A DNA stretch of 64,000 nt from positions 1 to 64,000 of the forward strand of contig CABMDO010000009.1 of NCBI GenBank assembly GCA_902384935.1, written 5' to 3'. The stretch is from Candidatus Norongarragalina meridionalis. GTDB lineage: Archaea; Micrarchaeota; Micrarchaeia; Norongarragalinales; Norongarragalinaceae. Position 1 is the stretch's first letter. The number at the start of each line of letters is the position of its first letter. Under the pieces are notes generated by a model, which saw only the letters and a program-made list of their open reading frames with translations, ran no database searches and was not told the DNA's origin. The position numbers were made by a program, and so were the translations under genes. Below, in pieces: positions 8,370 through 17,199 of the stretch.

Positions 8370-9506
8370 ATGCGCATCGGCTTTTTCACGGACACCTTTT
8401 CGCCGAACATCGACGGCGTAGTCACGTCCATACTCGCGCATCGCGCCGCCCTGAAAAAGAAAGGGAATCACGTCATCATCTTCACGACGTCAAGCGGCAT
8501 GATAACGAGCAAACCCGACGGAGACGGCGTGCATTACCATCGCGCGCTTCCTTTCCCTCTTTACCCGCAATACAAGATTGCGTTCTTCCCTTACATCTCC
8601 GCCATCGAGGAGGTGAGGCGGGAAAGATTGCAGCTCATCCACGCCCACACTCCCGCGGGAATGGGATTCGCGGCTCTTGCCTGCAGCAAGACGCTCGGCA
8701 TTCCCGCGGTTGCAACGTTCCACACCCTAATCCCGCAAGGCGCGAGTTACGTCACAACTCAAAAACAACTCCAAAGGGCGGTTTCGGCAATGGCGTGGAG
8801 GGCGAGCACGGAGTTTTACAAGCGCTTCGACTTGGTAATATCGCCTTCCGAAACAATCAGGCGCGAACTCGCCAAGCACGGCGTGAAGAGCGTTGTTGTT
8901 CCGAACTCCGTAGACCTCGGAACGTACAAGCCGAAGAGCAGGAAGGCGGCGAGAAAGAAGCTGCACCTTCCTTCCAATCGTCACATTGTTCTCGTTGCGG
9001 GTAGGCTCGGTTTCGAGAAGAATGTCGACGTGATTATTCGTGCCGCAAAGCAAATCCCGGACGTTCTTCTCCTCATTACTGGAGACGGCCCCGCAAGAAA
9101 GTCATGCGAAGCCCTCGCGAAAAAGCTCGGCATCGACGCCCAGTTCCGCGGATTCGTGCCGAAAGCCGACTTGCCATATTACTACTCAGCAGCCGACGTA
9201 TTCGTTACCGCCTCCACCTTCGAAACCCAGTGCCTCACTCTTCTAGAAGCCATGGCTTGCGGCACTCCGGTAGTGGGCGCCGCCGCGTTTGCGATACCCG
9301 AAGCTGTTCAAGAAGGCAGGAATGGCTTCCTGTTCAAGGCGGGGGACGCGAGCGACTGCGCGAGGGCGATTGAACGCGCCTTGGGCGCGCCTGCTTCCGA
9401 GAAACGCAGGCTCTCCGCCAACGCTAGGAAAACCGCTTCCAAATACTCAATCGCTAGAAGCGTTTCAGCGCTGCTTTCCGCTTACAAAAAGGTGTTGAAG
9501 AAATGA
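8370..9506 (+). CDS. GT4 family glycosyltransferase
   Basis: This GT-B fold enzyme of 378 residues starts RIGFFTDTFSPNIDGV, has the HAHTP motif of the acceptor domain, VAGRLGFEKNVD at the start of the donor domain, and a C-terminal FETQCLTLLEAMACGTPVV that binds the nucleotide-sugar (EX7E). It resembles diacylglycerol glycosyltransferases and mannosyltransferases (RfaB/PimB type). It begins two bases after serS and overlaps deoxyhypusine synthase by ATGA. Its acceptor, lipid or glycan, is unknown. Confidence 0.88.
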   Translation: MRIGFFTDTFSPNIDGVVTSILAHRAALKKKGNHVIIFTTSSGMITSKPDGDGVHYHRALPFPLYPQYKIAFFPYISAIEEVRRERLQLIHAHTPAGMGFAALACSKTLGIPAVATFHTLIPQGASYVTTQKQLQRAVSAMAWRASTEFYKRFDLVISPSETIRRELAKHGVKSVVVPNSVDLGTYKPKSRKAARKKLHLPSNRHIVLVAGRLGFEKNVDVIIRAAKQIPDVLLLITGDGPARKSCEALAKKLGIDAQFRGFVPKADLPYYYSAADVFVTASTFETQCLTLLEAMACGTPVVGAAAFAIPEAVQEGRNGFLFKAGDASDCARAIERALGAPASEKRRLSANARKTASKYSIARSVSALLSAYKKVLKK

Positions 9507-10411
9507 ACGTCAAGGACATCACGATAAAAAAAGGGATGAAAGTAAATGAGCTGGCTGAGCAGTTTTCCACCACCGGCTTTCAAGCCTCCGAGTTTTCGCG
9601 GGCAGTCGAAGTAATGGACGCCATGCGTTCCGACAAGCAGTGCCTCCGCATCTTCGCTTTCACCGCCAACATGGTTGCTTCCGGGCTTAGGGGCGTCTTC
9701 GCCCAGTACATCCGAGAAGGAAACGTCGACGCGGTCATTACTACGGGTGGCTCAATCGACCACGACTTGATACGCGCCTACGCGCCCTACGAGATGGGCT
9801 CCTTCGCAGCCGACGACATTGCCCTCCACAAGAAGGGAATCAACAGAATCGGCAACATCCTTGTTCCCAATGCCCGCTACGAGCTTTTGGAAAAGAAGGT
9901 GCAACCCGTCTTCAAGAAAATGCACGAAAAACAGCACATCATTACTCCCAGCAGCCTCGTCACGGAGCTCACCGCCGGCATCAAGGACAAGAACTCCATA
10001 ATGAAAGCCTGCCTCGAGCGTCACGTTCCCATTTACTCCCCGAACATCCTCGATTCGGCGCTAGGATTGCAGCTTTACTTCTTCAAGCAGGACCACGCGG
10101 GCTTCGTGCTGGACGAGCTGAAGGACATGCGAACCCTCGGAAACTCCATCATCACCGCCAAACGCACCGGCGCGGTTATTCTCGGCGGGGGTACCGCCAA
10201 GCACTTTACAATCGCCTCCAACATCCTGCGCGGAGGGTTGGATTACGCGGCCTACTTCACAACTGCGCAGGAATACGACGGCTCTCTGTCGGGAGCGAGG
10301 GTTCAGGAAGCCAAGTCGTGGGGAAAAGTCGGAGAGAAAGCCCGCTCCGCCTGCGTTTACGGCGACGCCACGATTACTTTCCCGCTAGCAGTAGCATCCC
10401 TAGAGATTTAG
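9503..10411 (+). CDS. dys: Deoxyhypusine synthase
   Basis: The enzyme transfers the aminobutyl group of spermidine, with NAD, to a lysine of aIF5A as the first step of hypusine formation. Visible hallmarks are the NMVASGLRG segment, the VDAVITTGGSIDHDLIR strand with NAD contacts, and the catalytic-lysine motif EAKSWGKVGEKA near residue 275. Length is 302 residues, typical for archaea. It overlaps the upstream glycosyltransferase by four bases. Confidence 0.95.
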   Translation: MNVKDITIKKGMKVNELAEQFSTTGFQASEFSRAVEVMDAMRSDKQCLRIFAFTANMVASGLRGVFAQYIREGNVDAVITTGGSIDHDLIRAYAPYEMGSFAADDIALHKKGINRIGNILVPNARYELLEKKVQPVFKKMHEKQHIITPSSLVTELTAGIKDKNSIMKACLERHVPIYSPNILDSALGLQLYFFKQDHAGFVLDELKDMRTLGNSIITAKRTGAVILGGGTAKHFTIASNILRGGLDYAAYFTTAQEYDGSLSGARVQEAKSWGKVGEKARSACVYGDATITFPLAVASLEI

Positions 10412-10420
10412 TGAGAAGGT

Positions 10421-11014
10421 ATGAGCGAAAATAAACCGACATCAATCGAAGAAGCCATTGCATGGCTGGACGATAGGGTTGTCAAAAGCGACACTAAAGA
10501 CCCTCTTGAAAAAAGACTTAATGTTTTTTGGGATGATTTACAAAAAGAACTTAAGGAAACCGAACGCGGGTCTGCGGGCAATAGAAAATTTATAGAAAAA
10601 CCGTTCCAAAAATCACTTTGTAAACTGCTAAGTAACGATGGAAAAAATATAGCAGAAGGACAAGCTGAACTTAAATTAAGAGAAGATATGCCTACTAATT
10701 TTAAAAAAAATATAGACATCTTGTTCAAATGCGACAGAAAAACAATTTTCTTAGAAATTAAGACTGCATTAACCGACAATGCATTCGGCGGAGCGTTTTT
10801 AGAATCAGTATTAAGGAGAGAAAAGAACCATGAATTTTGGGTTGTTTGTTTATGGCATGCTGGAAAGGGCGGAATAGGTCGTTTCAAAAAATTGCGCGAG
10901 TTATCGGAAATTAGAGAAAACGTCAGCGGCGTCGTTTCATTCGATCCTCAGTATAACGAAGATGTCGATAGCGCAAAAGAGTTTTTGAGACATATAGACG
11001 GGATGGGAAGCTAG
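10421..11014 (+). CDS. Putative PD-(D/E)XK-like nuclease, AT-rich acquired gene
   Basis: The 197-residue protein has a soluble, charged sequence. Its middle part reads NIDILFKCDRKTIFLEIKTA, where an Asp near residue 98 is followed at nuclease-like spacing by an ExK on a beta strand, the core of PD-(D/E)XK folds. No other recognisable domain is present. The gene is markedly richer in A and T than dys before it or endoQ after it, indicating acquisition. It begins 9 bases after dys and ends one base before endoQ, so it has inserted neatly into an operon. The nuclease call rests on one motif. Confidence 0.5.
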   Translation: MSENKPTSIEEAIAWLDDRVVKSDTKDPLEKRLNVFWDDLQKELKETERGSAGNRKFIEKPFQKSLCKLLSNDGKNIAEGQAELKLREDMPTNFKKNIDILFKCDRKTIFLEIKTALTDNAFGGAFLESVLRREKNHEFWVVCLWHAGKGGIGRFKKLRELSEIRENVSGVVSFDPQYNEDVDSAKEFLRHIDGMGS

Positions 11015-11015
11015 A

Positions 11016-12275
11016 ATGCGTTATTTCGCCGACCTCCACATCCATTCGAAGTATTCTCGCGCAGTTTCTCCCCTGATGGACCTTCCTCACCTCGCCGAGG
11101 GAGCGAAGCGCAAGGGGTTGCAGATTCTGGGAACTGGAGATTTCACCCATCCGTTGTGGTTCAAGCACCTCAAAGCAACCTTGCAGAACGAGAGTAATGA
11201 AGGCAGCGGGCTTTTCGCTTACCGAGACGTCCGTTTCATGCTTACCGCCGAGGTTGCCACCTTCAAGAGCACGCCGAAAGGCGTCAAGAAGGTGCATCAC
11301 GTAATACACGCCCCTTCCTTCGAGGTGGTGGAACAGCTCAACGACGTTTACGGAAAAATGGGCTCGCTCGAGGCGGACGGCAGGCCGATGTTCGGGAATT
11401 GTTCGCCAGCGGAATTAATGGAGAAAACGCACGAGGTTTCCCCCGACGCCGTCCTTATTCCCGCCCACGCCTGGACCCCTTGGTTCGGAATCTTCGGCAG
11501 TATGAGCGGTTACAACTCAATAGAGGAAGGCTACGAGGAGCAGGCGAAGCACATCATCGCCTTGGAGACTGGGATGAGCAGCGATCCGGCTATGAATTGG
11601 CGCCTCTCAAAGCTTGATAAATACGCCTTAATGTCGAATAGTGATTCTCATTCGCCATACCCATGGCGATTGGGAAGGGAGTGCAATGTGTTTGATTTCG
11701 GGAGTAATGGGGAAGCGTCGTTTTCTTCCATCTTCTCCGCAGTTAAAAACCACGACAAGCGCCACTTCCTCTTCACGGTTGAAGTCGACCCCGCTTACGG
11801 AAAATACCACTACGACGGCCACCGCCTATGCAATTTCTCCGCGTCGCCGGAAGAAACAAGGAAGCTGAAGAGCGTCTGCCCCGTTTGCCACCGCCACCTC
11901 ACGATAGGTGTGGAAAACAGGGTGGAAGAGCTTGCCGACCGCCCGCTTGGCTTCGTTCCCGAAAACGCCATTCCTTTCAAGAAAGTTCTCCCGCTTCACG
12001 AGCTAGTAGCAGCCTACCGCAAGAGTTCCCTTTCCTCGAAGAGAGTAATGGAGGAAGCCGACAGCCTCATTACTTCCGTCGGCAGCGAACTCAGCGTCCT
12101 TCTGGACACCCCGGAGCCGCAGCTCCGCAAGCATGCTGACGAGGGCCTCGTTGCCGTCATCATGCGCAACAGGGAAGGCGCCCTCAAAGTCAAGCCAGGT
12201 TACGACGGCGAATACGGCGTCCTACAGCTAAACGCCGCCACGAAGCTGGGGCAGACGACGTTGGGGGCGTACTAG
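11016..12275 (+). CDS. endoQ: Endonuclease Q (PHP-domain DNA repair endonuclease)
   Basis: This 419-residue protein matches archaeal EndoQ (Pyrococcus PF1551 type), which nicks DNA 5' of uracil, hypoxanthine, xanthine or abasic sites. The PHP metal ligands appear as DLHIHSKYS near residue 6, GTGDFTHP, AEVAT, KVHHVI, PAHAWTPWFG and SNSDSH. A cysteine cluster (RLCNFS...CPVCHRH, around residues 268-295) forms the family zinc site, followed by an extended C-terminal region. Base composition matches the host genome, so it looks native although it lies between acquired genes. Confidence 0.88.
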   Translation: MRYFADLHIHSKYSRAVSPLMDLPHLAEGAKRKGLQILGTGDFTHPLWFKHLKATLQNESNEGSGLFAYRDVRFMLTAEVATFKSTPKGVKKVHHVIHAPSFEVVEQLNDVYGKMGSLEADGRPMFGNCSPAELMEKTHEVSPDAVLIPAHAWTPWFGIFGSMSGYNSIEEGYEEQAKHIIALETGMSSDPAMNWRLSKLDKYALMSNSDSHSPYPWRLGRECNVFDFGSNGEASFSSIFSAVKNHDKRHFLFTVEVDPAYGKYHYDGHRLCNFSASPEETRKLKSVCPVCHRHLTIGVENRVEELADRPLGFVPENAIPFKKVLPLHELVAAYRKSSLSSKRVMEEADSLITSVGSELSVLLDTPEPQLRKHADEGLVAVIMRNREGALKVKPGYDGEYGVLQLNAATKLGQTTLGAY

Positions 12276-12352
12276 AGCGGACACTGGAAGGCAGGGGCCG
12301 CGTTTTCTTTTTAAAGCGAAGTTTTTTCAAGTACAATAAGAATGAATAGGTC

Positions 12353-12751
12353 GTGGCCGACGTATTCGACAGTAAAAAACGAAGCGAAATAATGTCGAAA
12401 ATAAAAGGGAAGGGAACCAAACCAGAAAAGGTTTTGAAAAAAATATTGAATAAGGCGAGAATTGGTTTCCGAACATATGCCGATGCTCCAGGCAAACCAG
12501 ATTTCGTCCTTACAAAGAAAAAAATCGCGATTTTCGTCGATGGAAAGTTCTGGCACGGATACAGATTCGCAACGTGGAAAAACAAGCTTACTCCGTTTTG
12601 GTTGGACAAGATAACCGAAAACATGCGTCGCGACAAAAAAAATGACAGATTGCTTAGGAAAATGGGTTGGGAAGTACTGCGTTTCTGGGATTTCGAAATA
12701 ATGAAAAATCCAGAAAAGTGCATCGGGAAGATAAAAAGGACGTTGAAATGA
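12353..12751 (+). CDS. vsr: Very-short-patch (Vsr) mismatch endonuclease
   Basis: Vsr nicks next to T:G mismatches created when 5-methylcytosine deaminates. The 132-residue protein has the N-terminal SKKRSEIMSKIKGKGTKPE, the catalytic GKPDFVL strand with IFVDGKFWHG, and the C-terminal RRDKKNDRLLRKMGWEVLRFW. Cysteines of the structural zinc site in E. coli Vsr are missing here. Translation starts at GTG 12353, about 40 bases after a TATA-like TTTTTAAAG. It overlaps the C5-methylase by ATGA, the classic dcm-vsr pairing. Confidence 0.9.
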   Translation: MADVFDSKKRSEIMSKIKGKGTKPEKVLKKILNKARIGFRTYADAPGKPDFVLTKKKIAIFVDGKFWHGYRFATWKNKLTPFWLDKITENMRRDKKNDRLLRKMGWEVLRFWDFEIMKNPEKCIGKIKRTLK

Positions 12752-13737
12752 GCAAAAAACCGACCGTCGCCGACTTCTTCGCGGGAATAGGCGGAATTCG
12801 ACTGGGATTCGAACAGGCTGGATTCGACGCGGTTTACTCGAACGAAATCGACGACTTCTGTGGCATTACCTATAAGGAAAACTTCGGCATTGACCCGAAG
12901 GGAGATATTACCAAAATAAACGCGGAAGAACTGCCAGACTTCGACGTGTTCGTAGGCGGTTTTCCTTGTCAGGCGTTCTCGATAGCGGGACGAAAACTGG
13001 GTTTCGACGACACTCGTGGCACGCTTTTCTTCGATGTTGCCCGCATACTCAAAACTAAGAGACCCAAGGCATTTCTGCTTGAAAACGTAAAAAATCTGGA
13101 AGGACACGAACACGGAAATACCATCAAAGTGATACTCCGCGCGCTCAGGGCAGAATTGGACTACAATGTAAGCTACGCAGTACTGAACGCCAAGGATTAC
13201 GGCGTACCGCAGAACAGGGAACGAATATACATAGTGGGATTCAGAAAGGATGTTTTTGACGGCATGTTTCCGTTTCCAGGACCTTCTAAGAGAAGCAAAC
13301 TCGCGAGCATACTAGAAAAAAACGTTCCGTTGAAATACTTCATAAGCAAAAAACGGCTCGCGGGGATGAAAAAACACAGGGCCCGACATGAAGCCATGGG
13401 GCACGGCTTCGGTTACGAAGTTCTGGATCCAGAAAAGACCGCCAAAGCGATAGTCGTAGGCGGCATGGGGCGCGAAAGAAACCTCATCAAGGACTGCGGA
13501 TCGTTGCGAAAACACGAGGGCGACGCGGGTTTTGAAGCTAAAAACGATGAGTGTCTGCGTTACCTTACGCCGCGCGAATACGCCCGCTTACAGGGTTTCC
13601 CAGATTCGTTCAAAATTCCAGTATCCAACGCTCAGGCGTACAAACAGTTCGCTAACTCCGTAGCGGTGCCAGTGATAGTCGCGATAGCTAAAGAAATGAG
13701 GAAGGAACTCGTTTCGAGCAAAAAACAGACTGATTAA
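12748..13737 (+). CDS. dcm: DNA (cytosine-5) methyltransferase
   Basis: The 329-residue enzyme has motif I DFFAGIGGIRLGFEQAG at 9-25, motif IV GGFPCQAFSIAG with catalytic C74, motif VI ENVKN at 112-116, motif VIII QNRERIYIVG, and motifs IX-X near the end (LTPREYARLQGFP...ANSVAVPV). The ATG at 12748 puts motif I at the usual distance from the N terminus; an earlier in-frame ATG at 12667 would overlap vsr extensively. It is coupled to vsr and followed 26 bases later by a probable restriction enzyme, forming a type II restriction-modification unit. The recognition site cannot be read from sequence. Confidence 0.95.
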   Translation: MSKKPTVADFFAGIGGIRLGFEQAGFDAVYSNEIDDFCGITYKENFGIDPKGDITKINAEELPDFDVFVGGFPCQAFSIAGRKLGFDDTRGTLFFDVARILKTKRPKAFLLENVKNLEGHEHGNTIKVILRALRAELDYNVSYAVLNAKDYGVPQNRERIYIVGFRKDVFDGMFPFPGPSKRSKLASILEKNVPLKYFISKKRLAGMKKHRARHEAMGHGFGYEVLDPEKTAKAIVVGGMGRERNLIKDCGSLRKHEGDAGFEAKNDECLRYLTPREYARLQGFPDSFKIPVSNAQAYKQFANSVAVPVIVAIAKEMRKELVSSKKQTD

Positions 13738-13763
13738 TTAACCACCCGCCGCCTTTTCGTTTC

Positions 13764-14801
13764 ATGGCGGTCACTGGCGGCAGAAACCCCAAAGCACTAC
13801 CGAGTCCGCCGCGAGAGCGCTGCTCGATCTGGGCTAGGGAAACGTTTCGGAAAGCTCTCGAAACGCGTAAGCTATCAGACAGACACGCTGCGGAAAAACT
13901 AAAGGACCAACTGATAAAACTCGGCATTATCGACAAGCGCATCGACGGTTTTGCCATAATGGGCCTGCCTCAAACGCAGGAAGGGCGCGGAGGCGGCATC
14001 AACTATACCGACGTTTTTCACGAAGTGGTAACTTCGACGGGGGACTCTAACCCAATCGACTATCTTTACAAGCTGACGGAATATTTCATTTCAAAGGAAA
14101 ACGACGATGATAAACTCGGGGGTTTTCTTGCACGCGGTCTGCGCACGTTTCCGTCCCTGGCTAGAGACCGGGATTTCGGGATAGTTTTCGAGACGATGAT
14201 AAACGAAACTGGCGCATTCAGGGATTATGAGCTAGTCGTCGATCCTATAGAAGACGCAGCTAAACATACGGATGTTTTGTTCAGGGTAAATGGAAAGGAC
14301 TACCGAATATGGCTATTTCAGTACTCTCCACGCGGCCTCCCGCATGATATCGAACGCCTGACTGGCGAACGTGGGAAGCTGCCAGCCGGGATACACGTAC
14401 TTTGTCCGCTTAAAACCGAAATAGAACAGCAATACTCGCATACGAAGGACCGAATAACTTCCATGAACGTGAGAATCGGAGCTTTGAATGCAAAACTTAA
14501 GGAAATTAAAAAAGGAACCAAAAAAGCGGCCGAACTCGCGGAAAAACTGAAGCGCTACTCGGCGGAATTGGACAAGCTTAGCGATGATGAAAAAAGACTT
14601 CGGCCGCTATTCGATGACGAAATGTTCGTAAAGGAAGGTTGGTTCTTCTATTCCGAAAAGAAAATAGAGGCGGTTTTGGAATTAATTAAAAATATCTCAC
14701 ATAACAAGGCGACGCCAGATAGCTATGAGTGGATATACTCGGTTCTGATTGCGCCCAAACGCTATCTAGCGAAGATATCCGCTTTCGAAGTAAAACGATA
14801 A
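13764..14801 (+). CDS. Putative type II restriction endonuclease
   Basis: No family is recognised in this 345-residue protein. A central segment HTDVLFRVNGKDYRIWLFQYS near residue 172 resembles a nuclease core, with an Asp and a downstream hydrophobic strand ending in Gln instead of ExK. A lysine-rich coiled coil follows at about 230-275. Its position between two DNA methylase genes, right after dcm-vsr, makes it the likely restriction partner. Start at ATG 13764 is supported by the short gap to dcm. The assignment rests mainly on context. Confidence 0.55.
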   Translation: MAVTGGRNPKALPSPPRERCSIWARETFRKALETRKLSDRHAAEKLKDQLIKLGIIDKRIDGFAIMGLPQTQEGRGGGINYTDVFHEVVTSTGDSNPIDYLYKLTEYFISKENDDDKLGGFLARGLRTFPSLARDRDFGIVFETMINETGAFRDYELVVDPIEDAAKHTDVLFRVNGKDYRIWLFQYSPRGLPHDIERLTGERGKLPAGIHVLCPLKTEIEQQYSHTKDRITSMNVRIGALNAKLKEIKKGTKKAAELAEKLKRYSAELDKLSDDEKRLRPLFDDEMFVKEGWFFYSEKKIEAVLELIKNISHNKATPDSYEWIYSVLIAPKRYLAKISAFEVKR

Positions 14802-14879
14802 CGGGTACCGTCTCCCTACAGTGGAAAGCGGAAAGCACGCGCCAAGGAACTCTATTAAAAACTAGAAAACTTTAGGTAA

Positions 14880-16100
14880 ATGACAATGAACCTGGAAACC
14901 GTACCCGTAAACAGGGAGGAATTCCAGCGCCTAGTCTCCCCCGTTCCCGATCGGGATAAACCGCGCTACAGCTGGCATGCCTTCAAGCACAGCTATTCCA
15001 AGGAACTCGTCGACAAAATCATTGACGAATTCGGGATACCAGAAGACGGGCGCGTGCTTGATCCGTTTTGCGGCGGCGGCACAACTCTTTTGGCCTGCAA
15101 AGAACGCAACCTAGAGGCAGTAGGATATGACATTCTGCCGTTCTCGGTTTTTCTGTCAAACGTAAAGACGACCGATTTTGAGGCAGAAAAACTGGAAAAA
15201 GCGCTGTCCACGTTCAGAGTGATTAGAACCAGTAACGAACTGCCCGATGTGAAGATAGTTGACAAGGCGTTTACGCCCGCAGTTCAAGAAACGATAATGG
15301 GCATAAAAACGTGGATAGAAACGCTGCCAAACAAAAAGGAGGCGGAGTTTTTCCTTCTGGCACTTCTAACGACTGTCGACAAAGTCAGCAGGGCTACTAA
15401 GAGCGGGGGATTTCTGAGAATAGTTAAAAAAAGCCAGACGCAAAATCGCACAGTCAACGTTTTTCTAGAAACTAGCAGAAAAATGATTGAGGACGTAAAG
15501 AAACTTCCCCTCAAGGAAAAATCAGGCGCCAAGGCGCATCTCGGCGATGCTAGAAAAATTCCAAAACGCGGCAAATACGATGCGGTAATAACGTCGCCGC
15601 CATATCCGAACCGCCACGACTATACGCGGATATACGCGCTCGAGCTTCTAACAGCGTTTACGAACTCCAACAAGGAACTGAAGGAACTCAGGTACAGGAC
15701 GCTTCGCTCACATGTCGAAGCTAGGGAAACGATAGTTGCAAAGGGCTACTCGCAACCCCAACTGCTAACCTACAAGCTAGATGAACTCGGGAAAAGAAAA
15801 ATGAACAACTCACAAATCATCCCGATGCTCGAAGGTTATTTCGAAGACATGTATCTCGTACTGAAACAAATAAAGCGAGATTTGAAAAAAGGCGGGAGAG
15901 CCGCGCTAGTTGTAAGCAACGTTAGATACGAGGGCGTTTCTATACCCGTAGACGAAATACTTGCCGAAATCGGAGTGAAGGCGGGTCTTAAGAACGCGAG
16001 TATTCTTAAGGCGAGAGATCGTGGCAACAGTTCGCAACAGATGGAAAAATATTCGCGAGAACCCGCACGCGAAAGCATCATCGTTTGGAAGAACGCATAA
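14880..16100 (+). CDS. Site-specific DNA methyltransferase (SPPY, N4-cytosine/N6-adenine class)
   Basis: The 406-residue protein has the AdoMet-binding VLDPFCGGGTTLLAC motif near residue 57 and the catalytic TSPPYPNRHDY near residue 237. That order, with an SPPY tetrapeptide, is commonest in N4-cytosine methylases, although some N6-adenine enzymes share it. Start could be ATG 14880 or ATG 14886, the latter better spaced from aggta at 14875. A 78-base spacer with no other feature separates it from the putative endonuclease. Its stop region overlaps the convergent DUF262 gene by 23 bases. Confidence 0.88.
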   Translation: MTMNLETVPVNREEFQRLVSPVPDRDKPRYSWHAFKHSYSKELVDKIIDEFGIPEDGRVLDPFCGGGTTLLACKERNLEAVGYDILPFSVFLSNVKTTDFEAEKLEKALSTFRVIRTSNELPDVKIVDKAFTPAVQETIMGIKTWIETLPNKKEAEFFLLALLTTVDKVSRATKSGGFLRIVKKSQTQNRTVNVFLETSRKMIEDVKKLPLKEKSGAKAHLGDARKIPKRGKYDAVITSPPYPNRHDYTRIYALELLTAFTNSNKELKELRYRTLRSHVEARETIVAKGYSQPQLLTYKLDELGKRKMNNSQIIPMLEGYFEDMYLVLKQIKRDLKKGGRAALVVSNVRYEGVSIPVDEILAEIGVKAGLKNASILKARDRGNSSQQMEKYSREPARESIIVWKNA

Positions 16101-17199
16101 TTACTTTCTCGTACTGTTTGTATTCGGCGTAGTTATCGATTATCTTGTTTTTTTCTAGATAATATTGATAAGCAATTTTAAGAAAGTCGTGTCTTCCTTT
16201 AAAAGAATAGGATTCAACGGAGGCTTGTTGGACATACTTATTAAAACGGTCCAGTATTAGAGGATTCCTGGGTTCTTTGAATTTAGATATCAATTCTGAA
16301 TCAGAACGAATAGCGTCTAATAGGGTTAGGTAGAATGAGACAAATTTCGAAACATCGAACTTTGGACTGTTGAATAGGGATTCCTCTACAAAAAAATAAG
16401 CCGAAACTATTGCCGCACGCCGCCTAAGCTCCACTGCCTTCGGACCGAAAGCAGAATCCATTTTTTCTAGTATGAATCCGACTTGTTCGAGTTTTCTTTC
16501 GTCGTCTTCGGAAAGTTGTTGATAGCTATCAAAAAAAGCCCTGAGCTCTTCTATCCGAGCTCGACTAAATTCTTTTTTTCTGAACTGAAGCGAATTTAGA
16601 AGTATTTGCGCTAAAACAACCTGCCTAGAAAAACGATAATCTTTCAGACCGACTTTAGAGATAAAGGGCAAGTTTGCCTTTCTGAAGACAAAGTCTCGCA
16701 TTTCACCTGGTCGAACATTTAGTATTTCTCCACCGTTGAGCGGACGCCCGAGATTAATTCGGCGAAATATTTCACAAATATAGCTAACATCGGGTTCTTC
16801 GAGCAAAACGACATCGAACTCGTAGTTTTCTACGTTTTTATTCTGATTTGTCTGTTTAAGTTCGGCATAGTTCTGACCCCACGCGCCAGGGGTTATGCCG
16901 TCTTTATGAATTCGGAGATAGGCTCGACCTCTGCCAGTATCAAATCCACTAAAAAAGTTGATTATACTTTTAATTCTTTGTTTGCCGTCTATACACTCAA
17001 AACGATTGCCAATCTTAGCGAGATAAATTTTAGGGATATCAATATCATTAAGCATTGAATTTATAAGAAAACCTTGTTTTTCAAGAGACCATATAAAATC
17101 TCGCTGATATTCGGCGTCTAAATCTAAATCTCCAGACTCGCAAAGTTTGAAAAGTTCTAGAGCGGTAAACTTTCTAGACCTACGATTAACCGATTCCAT
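16078..17199 (-). CDS. DUF262 protein without HNH nuclease (candidate defence sensor)
   Basis: The 373-residue protein carries a DUF262 (GmrS/ParB-like) domain: YQRDFIW at 31-37, CIDGKQRIKSI with the DGQQR-type motif at 71-75, and FRRINLGRPLNGGEILN further on. Known relatives (GmrSD, BrxU, SspE) hydrolyse nucleotides while sensing modified DNA and carry a C-terminal DUF1524 HNH nuclease. Here the C-terminal 200 residues are helical with no H-N-H motif. The gene overlaps the upstream SIR2 gene by 14 bases, so they are translated together. It is clearly AT-richer than the surrounding genome. Confidence 0.8.
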   Translation of the reverse strand: MESVNRRSRKFTALELFKLCESGDLDLDAEYQRDFIWSLEKQGFLINSMLNDIDIPKIYLAKIGNRFECIDGKQRIKSIINFFSGFDTGRGRAYLRIHKDGITPGAWGQNYAELKQTNQNKNVENYEFDVVLLEEPDVSYICEIFRRINLGRPLNGGEILNVRPGEMRDFVFRKANLPFISKVGLKDYRFSRQVVLAQILLNSLQFRKKEFSRARIEELRAFFDSYQQLSEDDERKLEQVGFILEKMDSAFGPKAVELRRRAAIVSAYFFVEESLFNSPKFDVSKFVSFYLTLLDAIRSDSELISKFKEPRNPLILDRFNKYVQQASVESYSFKGRHDFLKIAYQYYLEKNKIIDNYAEYKQYEKVIMRSSKR

